DNA of 64,000 bases from Bradyrhizobium cajani (GTDB lineage: Bacteria > Pseudomonadota > Alphaproteobacteria > Rhizobiales > Xanthobacteraceae): NCBI RefSeq assembly GCF_009759665.1, contig NZ_WQNE01000004.1:62001-126000 (forward strand), read 5' to 3'. Shown piece by piece: positions 17,556 through 26,292 of this stretch. The translations under genes were made by a program, and so were the position numbers. Every line of letters starts with the position of its first letter. Position 1 is the stretch's first letter. Under the pieces are notes generated by a model. That model did not search any database. It saw only the letters and a list, made by a program, of their open reading frames with translations, and was not told the DNA's origin.

Positions 17556-19205
17556 ATGACATCCATCACGACTTCGGCGATCGACACGCCAGCGCGGCGC
17601 TCGATCGAACGGTCTTGCGACGATCTCGCCATGCTGGTGCTGGCCGCGGTCGCCGTCATTGCAGGCTTGACCTTCCGCGATTACGGGCTCGGCTGGGACG
17701 ACTACACTCACGCTGAATATGCCGACCTGCTGCTGCGCATGTTCGGTTCCGGTTTCAAGGATACCGCCGCGCTCTCCTTCGCCAACCTCTACATGTATGG
17801 CGGCGGCTTCGACATGGTCGCAGCCCTCCTGCACAAGGTCATTCCGCTCGAACTGTTCGAGACGCGCCGCCTGGTCGGCGCCATCGTCGGCGTGGTCGGC
17901 CTTGCGGTGACATGGCGGCTCGGCCGCCGCATCGGCGGACCGCTTGCCGGCCTTGCCGCGCTGTTGCTGCTCGCGCTCTGCCCGATCTTCTACGGCCACA
18001 TGTTCATGAACCCGAAGGATGCGCCCTTCGCGGTGGCCATGATCATCCTGATGCTCGGCCTCGTCCGGCTCGCCGAGGAATATCCGCAGCCCTCGCCGCG
18101 CACGATCCTGATCGTCGGTCTCGGCGCCGGTCTTTCGCTCGGCTGCCGCGTTCTCGGCGGGCTCGCGCTGGTCTACGCCCTGTTCGGCTTCATGCCGCTG
18201 CTCCTGGAGGAGCTGCGCACCGAGGGCGCGCGCGAGGCGATCCGCCGCTTCGCCCATGTCGTCTACGTGCTGCTGCCCGGCCTCGTGTTCGGCTATCTCG
18301 TCATGGGCATGATCTGGCCGTGGTCGATCATGGAGCCCGGCAATCCCTTCGAGGCGCTGACCTATTTCTCGCACTTCTTCGAGAAGCCCTGGAAGGAGAT
18401 GTTCGACGGCGCGATCGTCTCCGTACCCGACATGCCCTGGTCCTATCTGCCGACGCTGTTCGCGCTCCAGCTCCCCGAGGTGATGCTGGTGCTGACGGGC
18501 GGCGCCGTGTTCAGCACCTTCGCGCTGCTGCCGCGCCGCGGGGTTCCGGCGCGCCGCAAGACCATCCTCTTGATGCTGACGCTCGCCGCCACGCTGCCGC
18601 TCGCGATCGCAATGGTGAAGCGGCCGGCGCTCTACAACGGCATCCGCCATTTCGTCTTCGTGATCCCGCCGATGGCGGTGCTCGGCGGCGTCGCCTTCGC
18701 CTGGACGATGGAGCGCCTGCGCACCAACCATCGCACCTGGCAGCCGGTGGTGCTCGCCACCTTCTGCTTCGGCCTGGCGCTCTCGCTCGCCGAGATGATC
18801 CGGCTGCATCCCTACCAGTACACCCACTTCAACCACATCGCCGGCACCGTGCGCGGCGCCGACGACCGCTTCATGCTGGACTATTGGGGCCTCGCTCTGA
18901 AGCAGGCCTCCGACGAACTGCGCGAGCAGCTCGTCGAGCGCCAGGAAGTGCCGCCGAGCAATCGCAAGTGGAAGGTCGCGGTGTGCGGTCCGCAGCGCCC
19001 CGCGCAGGTCGCGCTCGGCCCCGACTTCACCATCGGCTGGGACTCCAACGCCGCCGATTTCGCGATGACGCTGGGCGAGTTCTACTGCAAGGGCCTGACC
19101 GCGCCCGTCATGGTCGAGATCAAGCGCGACGACGTGGTGTTCGCCCGCGTCTACGACATCCGCGGCCGCAGCATTTCCAGCCTGCTGTCGATCCCGGCGC
19201 CGTAA
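17556..19205 (+). CDS. ArnT/GT39-like membrane glycosyltransferase
   Basis: A 549-residue polytopic membrane protein with about 10-12 helices and the GT-C fold signature. An acidic pair sits in the first periplasmic loop (RDYGLGWDDYTHAEY, about residue 50), and a second loop motif (FMNPKDAPFAVAM) is typical of ArnT/PMT relatives. A soluble C-terminal domain follows (YQYTHFNHIAGTVRGADDRF; DYWGLALKQASDELR). Such enzymes move a sugar from a polyprenyl-phosphate donor to a lipid or glycan in the periplasm; the acceptor is unknown. The gene is monocistronic and followed by a repeat. Confidence 0.75.
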   Translation: MTSITTSAIDTPARRSIERSCDDLAMLVLAAVAVIAGLTFRDYGLGWDDYTHAEYADLLLRMFGSGFKDTAALSFANLYMYGGGFDMVAALLHKVIPLELFETRRLVGAIVGVVGLAVTWRLGRRIGGPLAGLAALLLLALCPIFYGHMFMNPKDAPFAVAMIILMLGLVRLAEEYPQPSPRTILIVGLGAGLSLGCRVLGGLALVYALFGFMPLLLEELRTEGAREAIRRFAHVVYVLLPGLVFGYLVMGMIWPWSIMEPGNPFEALTYFSHFFEKPWKEMFDGAIVSVPDMPWSYLPTLFALQLPEVMLVLTGGAVFSTFALLPRRGVPARRKTILLMLTLAATLPLAIAMVKRPALYNGIRHFVFVIPPMAVLGGVAFAWTMERLRTNHRTWQPVVLATFCFGLALSLAEMIRLHPYQYTHFNHIAGTVRGADDRFMLDYWGLALKQASDELREQLVERQEVPPSNRKWKVAVCGPQRPAQVALGPDFTIGWDSNAADFAMTLGEFYCKGLTAPVMVEIKRDDVVFARVYDIRGRSISSLLSIPAP

Positions 19206-19222
19206 TCATTTTCTCCTGAACC

Positions 19223-19298
19223 GTAGCCCGGATGAGCGAAAGCGACATCCGGGACCTCTTTGAGCGGCCCGCATATCGCTTTCGCTCATGCGGGCTAC
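19223..19298. repeat. Family F inverted repeat
   Basis: A 76-bp element with ends GTAGCCCG and CGGGCTAC and inner arms ATGAGCGAAAGCGA and TCGCTTTCGCTCAT. It can form a long hairpin between the glycosyltransferase gene and the class II aldolase gene. Only one copy occurs in this window. Confidence 0.8.
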
Positions 19299-19390
19299 GC
19301 TGAACTGCCGCGCTCTTGACGCGCCTTGCCGCCAGCTTCCACCGCGACTACGCTCCCCCTCCGCAACAACGAGGTTCGGAGAAATTTGCC

Positions 19391-20170
19391 ATGTCGCCAG
19401 CGGAAGCACGCTTGAAGGAAGTGCCGTCGAACATGACGGAGGCCGAGTGGCAGCAACGGATCAATCTCGCCGCCTGCTATCGCCTCGTCGCGCTCTACGG
19501 CTGGGACGACCTGGTCGACACCCACATCTCCGCCCGCGTGCCCGGCCCGGACCATCATTTCCTCATCAATCCCTACGGGCTGATGTTCGACGAGATCACG
19601 GCCTCGAGCCTCGTCAAGGTCGACCTGCACGGCAACCAGCTCTCCGAGAGCGAGTACAGCATCAACCCGGCCGGCTTCACCATCCATTCGGCGATCCACG
19701 AGGTGCGCGAGGATGCGATCTGCGTGCTGCACCTCCACACCCTCGACGGCACCGCGGTGTCGAGCAGCGCGGAAGGGCTGTTGCCGCTGAACCAGACCGC
19801 CCAGCTCGTCACCCACGATCTCGCCTATCACGACTATGAAGGCATCGCGCTCGACCATGACGAGCGGCCGCGGCTCCAGAAGGATCTCGGCGACCACAAC
19901 CACATGCTGTTGCGCAATCACGGCACGCTGACGGTCGGCCGCTCCGTGGCCTCCGCCTTCGAGCGCATGTACCACCTCGAACGCGCCTGCTCGATGCAGG
20001 TGCGCACGCGCGCGCTGGGCACGCCGGTCTACCCGGTGGAGGAGATCGCGATCGAGAAGAACACCGAGCTGCTCGCCAACCGCGACCGCGCCGAGCTGCG
20101 CGCCACCAACCTCGTGTGGCCGCCCTTGCTGCGCAAGCTCGACCGCGAGCTTCCGGGCTACCGGTCTTGA
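19391..20170 (+). CDS. Class II aldolase/adducin family protein
   Basis: A 259-residue member of the class II aldolase/adducin family (L-fuculose-1-phosphate aldolase fold). Zinc-binding histidines appear in VLHLHTLDG (about residue 115) and in LLRNHGTLTVG (about residue 175). The substrate-side motif DTHISARVPG and the catalytic-type acid region NPYGLMFDEIT are present, and the start is preceded by a usual ribosome-site distance. Soluble relatives cleave sugar phosphates or decarboxylate; many rhizobial members of this length have no assigned substrate. The gene is followed by a clear terminator at 20228-20256. Confidence 0.85.
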   Translation: MSPAEARLKEVPSNMTEAEWQQRINLAACYRLVALYGWDDLVDTHISARVPGPDHHFLINPYGLMFDEITASSLVKVDLHGNQLSESEYSINPAGFTIHSAIHEVREDAICVLHLHTLDGTAVSSSAEGLLPLNQTAQLVTHDLAYHDYEGIALDHDERPRLQKDLGDHNHMLLRNHGTLTVGRSVASAFERMYHLERACSMQVRTRALGTPVYPVEEIAIEKNTELLANRDRAELRATNLVWPPLLRKLDRELPGYRS

Positions 20171-20227
20171 GATTTTCCGGATTCCGTGTAAGGTAGACGT
20201 CACCTACCTCTGCACGTTTTGGAATGA

Positions 20228-20256
20228 AACGCCGCCCAATTCCGGGCGGCGTTTTT
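20228..20256 (+). terminator. Rho-independent terminator
   Basis: The stem AACGCCGCCC / GGGCGGCGTT closes on an AATTCC loop and is followed by a run of five T. It lies about 58 bp after the class II aldolase stop and should end that transcript. The hairpin precedes a family A repeat. Confidence 0.9.
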
Positions 20257-20282
20257 ATTTGGGGCAGCCGCATCCTCCGCTC

Positions 20283-20368
20283 GTCATTGCGAGGAGCTCT
20301 TGCGACGAAGCAATCCAGACTGTTTTCCGCGGAGGGATTCTGGATTGCTTCGCTTCGCTCGCAATGAC
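20283..20368. repeat. Family A palindromic repeat (copy 2)
   Basis: An 86-bp element with the family ends GTCATTGCGAG and CTCGCAATGAC and inner arms GAAGCAATCCAGA / TCTGGATTGCTTCG. It lies between the convergent aldolase and M20 peptidase genes, just after a canonical terminator and 15 bp past the M20 stop. Confidence 0.9.
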
Positions 20369-20383
20369 GAGGATGGAGCGCCC

Positions 20384-21778
20384 TTATTTCACCTCCGCGA
20401 GCGCCGCGAGGATGCGGGCCCAGGAACGGATGCCCTTCTGGAAGCTGCGGAGGTCGTACTTCTCGTTCGGCGAATGGATGTTGTCGTCGTCGAGGCCAAA
20501 GCCGACCAGCAGCGAGTCCAGCCCGAGCGTGCGCTTGAAGTCGGCGACGATCGGGATCGAAGCGCCCGAGCCCATCAGCACGGTCTCCTTGCCCCATTCC
20601 TCCGTCAGCGCCTTCTTGGCGGCGGCGAGCGGCTTCATGTTCCAGTCGAGCGCAACCGCGGGCGCGGCGGAATGATCGCCGAACTCGACCTTGCAATCTC
20701 CGGGAATGCGCGCGGACACGTAGTCGCGGAACGCCTTGCGGATCTTTGCGGGGTCCTGCCCCTCGACCAGGCGGAACGAAACCTTCGCCGAGGCGTGCGA
20801 CGGGATCACCGTCTTGGAGCCCTCGCCGATATAGCCGCCCCAGATGCCGTTGACGTCGCAGGTCGGACGCGAGGACGCCTGCTCGATCAGCAGCCGTCCC
20901 TTCTCGCCCGCCGGGATCGACAGGCCGATCGGCTTGAGGAACATCTCGGGCGTGAGGTTGAGGTTCTTCCACTGCGCGAGGATGTCGGGCGGAAGGTCTT
21001 TCACGCCGTCATAGAAACCGGGAATGGTGATGCGGTTGTCATCGTCGAAAAGGCTGCCCAGAATCTTGGTCAGCACCCGGATCGGGTTCATCGCGCTGCC
21101 GCCGAACACGCCGGAATGCAGGTCGCGATTGGCGGCGGTGATCTTCACCTCTTCATAGAGCAGGCCGCGCAGTGACGTCGTGATCGCCGGCGTGTTGCGG
21201 TCCCACATGCCGGTGTCGCAGACCAGCACGTAGTCCGCTTTGAACTCGTCCTTGTTGGCCTCGATGAAGGGCACGAAGTTCTTCGAGCCGACCTCCTCCT
21301 CGCCCTCGATCAGGAAGGTGACGTCGACCGGCAGCGAGCCCGTTACTTTCTTCCAGGCCCGGCAAGCCTCGACGAAGGTCATCACCTGGCCCTTATCGTC
21401 CTCGGCGCCGCGCGCGACGATGATCTTGCGGCCGTCGGCATGGTCGGTGACCACGGGCTCGAACGGCGGGCGGTGCCAGAGATCGAGCGGATCGACCGGC
21501 TGCACGTCGTAATGGCCGTAGAACAGCACATGAGGCCGTCCGCCCGCCTTGGCCTTGCCGACCACGGCGGGATGCCCGGCGGTCGGCCGCACCTCGGTCG
21601 CGACGCCGAGGCTCGCGATGTCCTTGGCAAGATGCTCGGCCGCCGCCTTGCAATCCTCGGCAAAGGCCGGATCCGCGGAGATCGACTTGATCCGCAACAG
21701 CGAGAACAGACGCTCCAGGCTGTTGTCGAAATCCTTGTCGATGTGATCGAGCACGGATTGAAGCTGCGCGTTGGACAT
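20384..21778 (-). CDS. M20 family metallopeptidase / dipeptidase
   Basis: A 464-residue zinc-dependent peptidase of the M20 (ArgE/DapE/carnosinase-like) family. The metal and catalytic motifs are visible: LFYGHYDVQP (His and following Asp, about residue 85), GAEDDKGQ (bridging Asp), and the catalytic pair in IEGEEEVGSKNF (about residue 153). A dimerisation domain occupies roughly 200-340, with a final metal His likely in the C-terminal IHSPNEKYD. It is soluble, without a signal peptide, and probably cleaves dipeptides or acylated amino acids. It lies 24 nt after the GT87-type gene, likely sharing its transcript. Confidence 0.9.
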   Translation of the reverse strand: MSNAQLQSVLDHIDKDFDNSLERLFSLLRIKSISADPAFAEDCKAAAEHLAKDIASLGVATEVRPTAGHPAVVGKAKAGGRPHVLFYGHYDVQPVDPLDLWHRPPFEPVVTDHADGRKIIVARGAEDDKGQVMTFVEACRAWKKVTGSLPVDVTFLIEGEEEVGSKNFVPFIEANKDEFKADYVLVCDTGMWDRNTPAITTSLRGLLYEEVKITAANRDLHSGVFGGSAMNPIRVLTKILGSLFDDDNRITIPGFYDGVKDLPPDILAQWKNLNLTPEMFLKPIGLSIPAGEKGRLLIEQASSRPTCDVNGIWGGYIGEGSKTVIPSHASAKVSFRLVEGQDPAKIRKAFRDYVSARIPGDCKVEFGDHSAAPAVALDWNMKPLAAAKKALTEEWGKETVLMGSGASIPIVADFKRTLGLDSLLVGFGLDDDNIHSPNEKYDLRSFQKGIRSWARILAALAEVK

Positions 21779-21802
21779 GGTCGTGTTCCTGGCTTGTGAA
21801 TC

Positions 21803-23161
21803 TCAAGGCGTCTGCGCTTTTAACCCTGCCGCGGCGTCGGAGCCAGCCGCAACCGGCGGATGCCGGATGTGCCATGCGAGACTACCGGCGAGAATGGCGG
21901 TAGCGATGAGGTTGTTGCCCCAGGCCTGGATGACGTTGGGAAACCACGGCAGCGACAGCAGCATGAGGATGCCGGCCGCGCCCAGCGCGAGCCAGGTCCC
22001 CAGCCGCACATTCGCGCGTTCGTCGAAGGCGGCGCGATGCATCAGCACCGTCATCGGAAAGAACAGCCACATGAAGTAGTATTGCCGCGCCAGCGGCGAT
22101 GCGACCGTCATCAGGCAGAACAGGATGCCGAGCTCCTCCGCATCCGAGCGCGCGGTTCGCCGCTCTTGTCGTGGCATCACCGCGACGAAGCCGAGCCCCA
22201 GCAACGCCGACAGCACCAGCACGATCCAGTTCGCCGTCCTGTAGTCGACGTCGATGATGTTCATCGTGCGCGGCGGCTTGCTCGGATCCTCCTGATTGTA
22301 GTTGATCGGCCGCACCAGCCGGTGCGTCACGGCGATCAGCGACTGGTTGACCCACGACCAGTTCTGCTCGTCGCGCTGGCCAAAGCCCTTTTCCGAGCTC
22401 GACCCGACCATGCCCCGATACCAGGTCGCAAGTTCGGCAGCGTTGCGCTCGAAGCCGCGGAACGGCGCCGGCGCAACGTACAGAAGAATGCCGATGAAGG
22501 CGGTCGTGCTGACGACGGCCGCCCACTTCCGCCGCCAGATCAGATAAGGCAGCACCGCGACAGGAAACACCTTGATGGCGGTGGCGAGCGCGAACATGAA
22601 GCCTGCAAGCCAGGGGCGCTGATGCCGCAGGCTCCAGAAACCGTAGAGCATCATCGCCAGCAGGACGAGGTTCGGCTGCCCGAGGTCGAACATGTCGAAC
22701 GCGAAGCTCACGGTGACGACGACAGGCAGCGCGTCCAGCCAGGGGCCGGGCCTGCGGCCTGAGCCGGTCATGACGTTGGAGAACACCCCCGTGCAGGTCC
22801 ATGCCACCGCATTCAGGATCGACAGGACGATGTAGAGCGGGATCTTGCCGAACCAGCTCGGGATCGCCAGCAGGATTGCCGGCAAGGGTGGATAGAGGAA
22901 TTCAAACGACTGATGAATGTCGCTGGGATAGAGCGGCCCGCCATCGAGCACCTGCTGACCGGCCCAGTACCACAGCGGATAGTCCTTGGTCTTACCCTGC
23001 CCGAATATCTCGGGGACGAGCACGTCGGCGGTCAGGAGGACGCAGCAGAACAGGAACAACAGGTCCAGCGGCGCACGCAGCGACAGGCGTCTCGGCGCAT
23101 CAGGTTTGGCTAACGGTTGGGTCGAGGTCACGGTGAGGTCCAGTCGGCAACGCACTAGCAC
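21803..23161 (-). CDS. GT87-like (DUF2029) membrane glycosyltransferase
   Basis: A 452-residue polytopic protein of the GT87/DUF2029 family, related to the mycobacterial polyprenyl-phosphate-mannose-dependent mannosyltransferases. After a basic N-terminus comes a first helix (LDLLFLFCCVLLTADVLV), then the loop DYPLWYWAGQQVLDGGPLY carrying the acidic and aromatic residues typical of this GT-C group, then FEFLYPPLPAILLA and about nine further helices. It transfers a sugar from a lipid donor in the periplasm; the acceptor is unknown. An in-frame GTG ten codons in (VTSTQPL) could be the true start. It is upstream of the M20 peptidase. Confidence 0.8.
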   Translation of the reverse strand: MLVRCRLDLTVTSTQPLAKPDAPRRLSLRAPLDLLFLFCCVLLTADVLVPEIFGQGKTKDYPLWYWAGQQVLDGGPLYPSDIHQSFEFLYPPLPAILLAIPSWFGKIPLYIVLSILNAVAWTCTGVFSNVMTGSGRRPGPWLDALPVVVTVSFAFDMFDLGQPNLVLLAMMLYGFWSLRHQRPWLAGFMFALATAIKVFPVAVLPYLIWRRKWAAVVSTTAFIGILLYVAPAPFRGFERNAAELATWYRGMVGSSSEKGFGQRDEQNWSWVNQSLIAVTHRLVRPINYNQEDPSKPPRTMNIIDVDYRTANWIVLVLSALLGLGFVAVMPRQERRTARSDAEELGILFCLMTVASPLARQYYFMWLFFPMTVLMHRAAFDERANVRLGTWLALGAAGILMLLSLPWFPNVIQAWGNNLIATAILAGSLAWHIRHPPVAAGSDAAAGLKAQTP

Positions 23162-23289
23162 GTAGCAGACGGACCGACGCTTGGAGAGTCCATCACCCGA
23201 ATTTGTACCCGTCGCGCAGGCGTCTCCACCCCGGAACTGGTCGAGGCGCCGCTGCCCGCGGACGAATCGCCCTAAATAGGGCTCGCTGC

Positions 23290-24912
23290 CTACCTTCGCA
23301 GCAACCCGCCGAGCGCGCCGCGGACCAGGGTGCGGCCGATCGAGCCACCGAGCTGGCCGCCGACCGACTTGCCGATATTGGCGGCCATGCCCCCGATCAC
23401 CTGGTTGGTGACCGAGCGCGTCACGTCGCGTGCAATCACCTGCCCGGTCGACAGGCGGCCGCGCTTGACATTGGTGCCGAAGATGGTGCCGACGATCGAG
23501 CCGATCTGGCCGAGGATGCCGCCGCCTCCACCCGCCGCGCCGGCGTCGGCCGTCGCAGCCGTGCCGGCGATGCGTTTCTGGATCATCTCGTAGGCAGACT
23601 CTTCATCGACAGCGGTGTCGTATTTGCCCTTGACCGGGCTCGCATCCATGATCGCCTTGCGCTCCTCCGGCGTAATGGCACCAATGCGGGCCGATGGCGG
23701 CCGGATCATCACGCGCTCGACCATCGTCGGCGTGCCGTTTCCTTCGAGGAAGGACACCAGCGCCTCGCCCTTGCCGAGCTCCATGATCACCTTGGCGGTA
23801 TCGAGCTTCGGGTTCGGCCGGAAAGTCTGGGCTGCGGCAGCGACCGCCTTCTGGTCGCGCGGGGTGAAAGCCCGCAGCGCATGCTGCACCCGGTTGCCGA
23901 GCTGCCCGAGCACACGGTCGGGCACATCGATCGGGTTCTGCGTCACGAAATAGACGCCGACGCCCTTGGAGCGGATCAGGCGCACCACCTGCTCGATCTT
24001 GTCCATCAGCGCCTTGGGCGCGTCGTTGAACAACAGATGCGCCTCGTCGAAGAAGAACACGAGCTTGGGCTTGGGCAGATCGCCGGCCTCCGGCAGCTCC
24101 TCGAACAGTTCCGACAGCATCCACAGCAGGAAGGTCGCGTAGAGCCGCGGGCTCTGGAGCAGCTTGTCGGCGACGAGGATGTTGACCATGCCGCGTCCGT
24201 CGCGGTCGGTCTTCATGAAGTCCTTCAACGTCAGGGCCGGCTCGCCGAAGAATTTGGTGCCGCCCTGGTTCTCCAGCACCAGAAGCTGGCGCTGGATGGT
24301 GCCGACAGTGGCCTTGGTGACGTTGCCAAAGCCCTGGGCGGCCTTTCGAATGTCGGCAAGCGGGTCCTCGGCCGCATCCGCGCCCTTCTTGCCGCTGTCG
24401 GGCACGATGGCATCCAGCAGCGCGCGGAGGTCCTTCATGTCGATCAGGACAAGGCCGTTGTCGTCGGCGACGCGGAAGGCGACGTTGAGCACGCCTTCCT
24501 GCACATCGTTCAGGTCAAGCATGCGCGCAAGCAGCAGCGGCCCCATTTCCGTGACGGTCGCCCGCACCGGATGGCCCTGCTCGCCGAACACATCCCAGAA
24601 CACCGTCGAGAACTGATCGGGCTGGAACGTCAACCCCATGCCGGTGGCGCGTTTGACGATGAAGTCCTTGGCTTCGCCGACCTCGGAGATGCCGGAGAGA
24701 TCGCCCTTGATGTCAGCCGCGAAGACCGGAACACCGGCGCGCGCAAATCCTTCCGCCATCACTTGCAGCGATACCGTCTTGCCGGTTCCGGTTGCGCCGG
24801 TGACGAGGCCGTGGCGATTGGCGAGCGCCAGCGTCAGCCATGCTTGCTCGTCTCCCTTGCCGACGAAGATCTTGTCGTCGGTGTCGCCGAGCTTGCTGTC
24901 CTGTGCCGTCAT
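23290..24912 (-). CDS. HerA-like DUF853 family ATPase
   Basis: A 540-residue ATPase of the HerA/FtsK-related DUF853 family. Walker A is GATGTGKTVSLQ (about residue 44) and Walker B is LVFFFDEAHLLFND (about 265); an arginine-finger-like GVYFVTQNP follows. The C-terminal 80 residues are Gly-rich helices (AGGGGGILGQIG; GGMAANIGKSVGGQLGG). Homologues are soluble hexameric ATPases, some in partnership with nucleases, but there is no NurA-like neighbour. I start at ATG 24912, which has AGAGAAAAT directly upstream; a longer frame to 24963 adds 17 unlikely residues. Confidence 0.88.
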   Translation of the reverse strand: MTAQDSKLGDTDDKIFVGKGDEQAWLTLALANRHGLVTGATGTGKTVSLQVMAEGFARAGVPVFAADIKGDLSGISEVGEAKDFIVKRATGMGLTFQPDQFSTVFWDVFGEQGHPVRATVTEMGPLLLARMLDLNDVQEGVLNVAFRVADDNGLVLIDMKDLRALLDAIVPDSGKKGADAAEDPLADIRKAAQGFGNVTKATVGTIQRQLLVLENQGGTKFFGEPALTLKDFMKTDRDGRGMVNILVADKLLQSPRLYATFLLWMLSELFEELPEAGDLPKPKLVFFFDEAHLLFNDAPKALMDKIEQVVRLIRSKGVGVYFVTQNPIDVPDRVLGQLGNRVQHALRAFTPRDQKAVAAAAQTFRPNPKLDTAKVIMELGKGEALVSFLEGNGTPTMVERVMIRPPSARIGAITPEERKAIMDASPVKGKYDTAVDEESAYEMIQKRIAGTAATADAGAAGGGGGILGQIGSIVGTIFGTNVKRGRLSTGQVIARDVTRSVTNQVIGGMAANIGKSVGGQLGGSIGRTLVRGALGGLLRR

Positions 24913-25259
24913 TATTTTCTCTGATCTCGCTGCCATGTTTCGCGCATCGAAAGCCGAATGCACCTGTTCGGTAGTTTAGCGCATGTCGCGCGCCGATTAA
25001 AACCATTCAAGACGCCCCCGACATGCGACATTGTCGGACACACTTGGACGACATCAGCCGAAAGTAGGAACGGCGCGTTCGCACCGCGGTATTTTTGCGC
25101 CGATTCCATCTCCGCTCTTGCATCGCTGCAACACTTTTCGCGCGTTCGAGGCTGAATCGCGATGAGGCGTGCGTTCATCGCTTGTATTTCACATCGCCCG
25201 GGCTCAAGATCATTTTGAAACAATACTCCGGCATGTGAACCGGCTGAGGGGCAGGCCAT
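24913..25259. other. Divergent intergenic region
   Basis: A 347-bp region between the HerA-like ATPase and the 121-aa gene. It holds a small inverted repeat, CCGACA-N8-TGTCGG (25018-25037), and is relatively A+T-rich near 25180-25230. No gene, terminator or RNA element was recognised. Confidence 0.4.
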
Positions 25260-25625
25260 ATGGACGAGCTGATCGGACGGCTGGCGACAAACGCCAGCAT
25301 AGATAGTGCTGTCGCGGAAAAGACCGTCGGCATTATCCTGGGCTTCCTCCGCAGCGAGGGCCCATCCGACAGCGTGCAGGCCCTGATCGACAAGATCCCC
25401 GGTGCGGAAGCCGCGATCGAGGCGTCCAGGAGCGGCGGCGGACTGTCGCGGCTGATGGGCGGCGGCCTGATGGCCGTCGGCACGCGGCTGATGGGCCTGG
25501 GACTTGGCATGTCCGAGATTCAAAACATCGCCCGTGAACTTTTTCGCTTCGGTCGAGACAAAATCGGAGCGGATCAGATGGGCAAGATCATTGCGGGGAC
25601 GCCGGGCCTCAGTCAGTTCGCCTGA
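25260..25625 (+). CDS. Small DUF2267/DUF2780-like hypothetical protein
   Basis: A 121-residue protein, mostly helical. Residues 1-60 (MDELIGRLATNASIDSAVAE, GIILGFLRSEGPSD, VQALIDKIPGAEAAIEA) resemble the start of DUF2267/DUF2780-type proteins. A Gly-rich hydrophobic centre (GGGLSRLMGGGLMAVGTRL) and a C-terminal helix (NIARELFRFGRDKIG) follow. No catalytic motif is seen. It is separated by 26 bp from the DUF4332 gene on the same strand, so a two-gene operon is likely. Confidence 0.6.
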   Translation: MDELIGRLATNASIDSAVAEKTVGIILGFLRSEGPSDSVQALIDKIPGAEAAIEASRSGGGLSRLMGGGLMAVGTRLMGLGLGMSEIQNIARELFRFGRDKIGADQMGKIIAGTPGLSQFA

Positions 25626-25651
25626 GGCTTCGCATTTTTATATCGAGTATC

Positions 25652-26059
25652 ATGACATATCCCATCTCCGACATTGAGGGCCTGTCGGCCTTTGCCGCCA
25701 ACAAATTGAAGGCGCAAGGTATCCGCACCACCGACGCGCTGCTCGAGGCGGCCTCGACTGTGAAGGGCCGCAAGGCGCTCTCCGCCAAGACCGGAATCAG
25801 CGAGCAGCTGCTGCTGGAATGGGCCAATGTCTCCGACTACATGCGCATTCCCGGAATGGGGCGGGCCAAGGTCGGCCTGGTCCGCGCCGCCGGCGTCACC
25901 ACCGTGCGCGAACTTGCCTATCGCAATCCGGCAAGGCTTGCCCAGAGCATGCGTGAGGCCAACGAGAAGAAGAAGCTCGTCCGCATCCTCCCTTCCGAGA
26001 AGTCGGTCGGCGACATCATCGCCAAGGCCAAGAAGCTGCCGCCGAAGATCACGTATTAG
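25652..26059 (+). CDS. DUF4332 helix-hairpin-helix protein
   Basis: A 135-residue protein of the DUF4332 family, built from two helix-hairpin-helix-like units: ISDIEGLSAFAANKLKAQGI followed by TTDALLEAA, and MRIPGMGRAKVGLVRAAGV followed by TVRELAYRNPARLA. The GMGRAK-type hairpin resembles DNA-binding HhH motifs, so nucleic-acid binding is plausible but untested. The tail is Lys-rich. It sits directly downstream of the 121-aa gene and before a family A repeat and the folate operon. Confidence 0.8.
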   Translation: MTYPISDIEGLSAFAANKLKAQGIRTTDALLEAASTVKGRKALSAKTGISEQLLLEWANVSDYMRIPGMGRAKVGLVRAAGVTTVRELAYRNPARLAQSMREANEKKKLVRILPSEKSVGDIIAKAKKLPPKITY

Positions 26060-26143
26060 GAACTGGCGCCTCTTCCGCGAGCTACGACCCTGCATCATTG
26101 CCGGGACGCGGAAGGGGTGATGGCACACCGCTGCTTCAACGTC

Positions 26144-26221
26144 GTCATTGCGAGCTCAGCGAACCAATCCAGAATCCCACTGCGGGGACAGTCTGGATTG
26201 CTTCGCTGCGCTCGCAATGAC
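26144..26221. repeat. Family A palindromic repeat (copy 3)
   Basis: A 78-bp element with ends GTCATTGCGAG and CTCGCAATGAC; one inner arm is altered (GAACCAATCCAGA). It lies between co-directional DUF4332 and folP genes, 72 bp before the folP start, so it will be transcribed only if read-through occurs from upstream. Confidence 0.85.
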
Positions 26222-26292
26222 GGCGCCTGGACACGGCGGGACCGGCCAATCCCGTCTTGACTCCCCCTCCCCGACCGCGCAAAGCGAGCCGC

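Noticed and set aside
22302..22547. Small plus-strand frames within the GT87-like gene
   Set aside because: Antisense to a multi-helix membrane protein with clear GT-C features.
25018..25037. CCGACA-N8-TGTCGG inverted repeat
   Set aside because: Short arms in a GC-rich genome; not enough to call a regulatory site.
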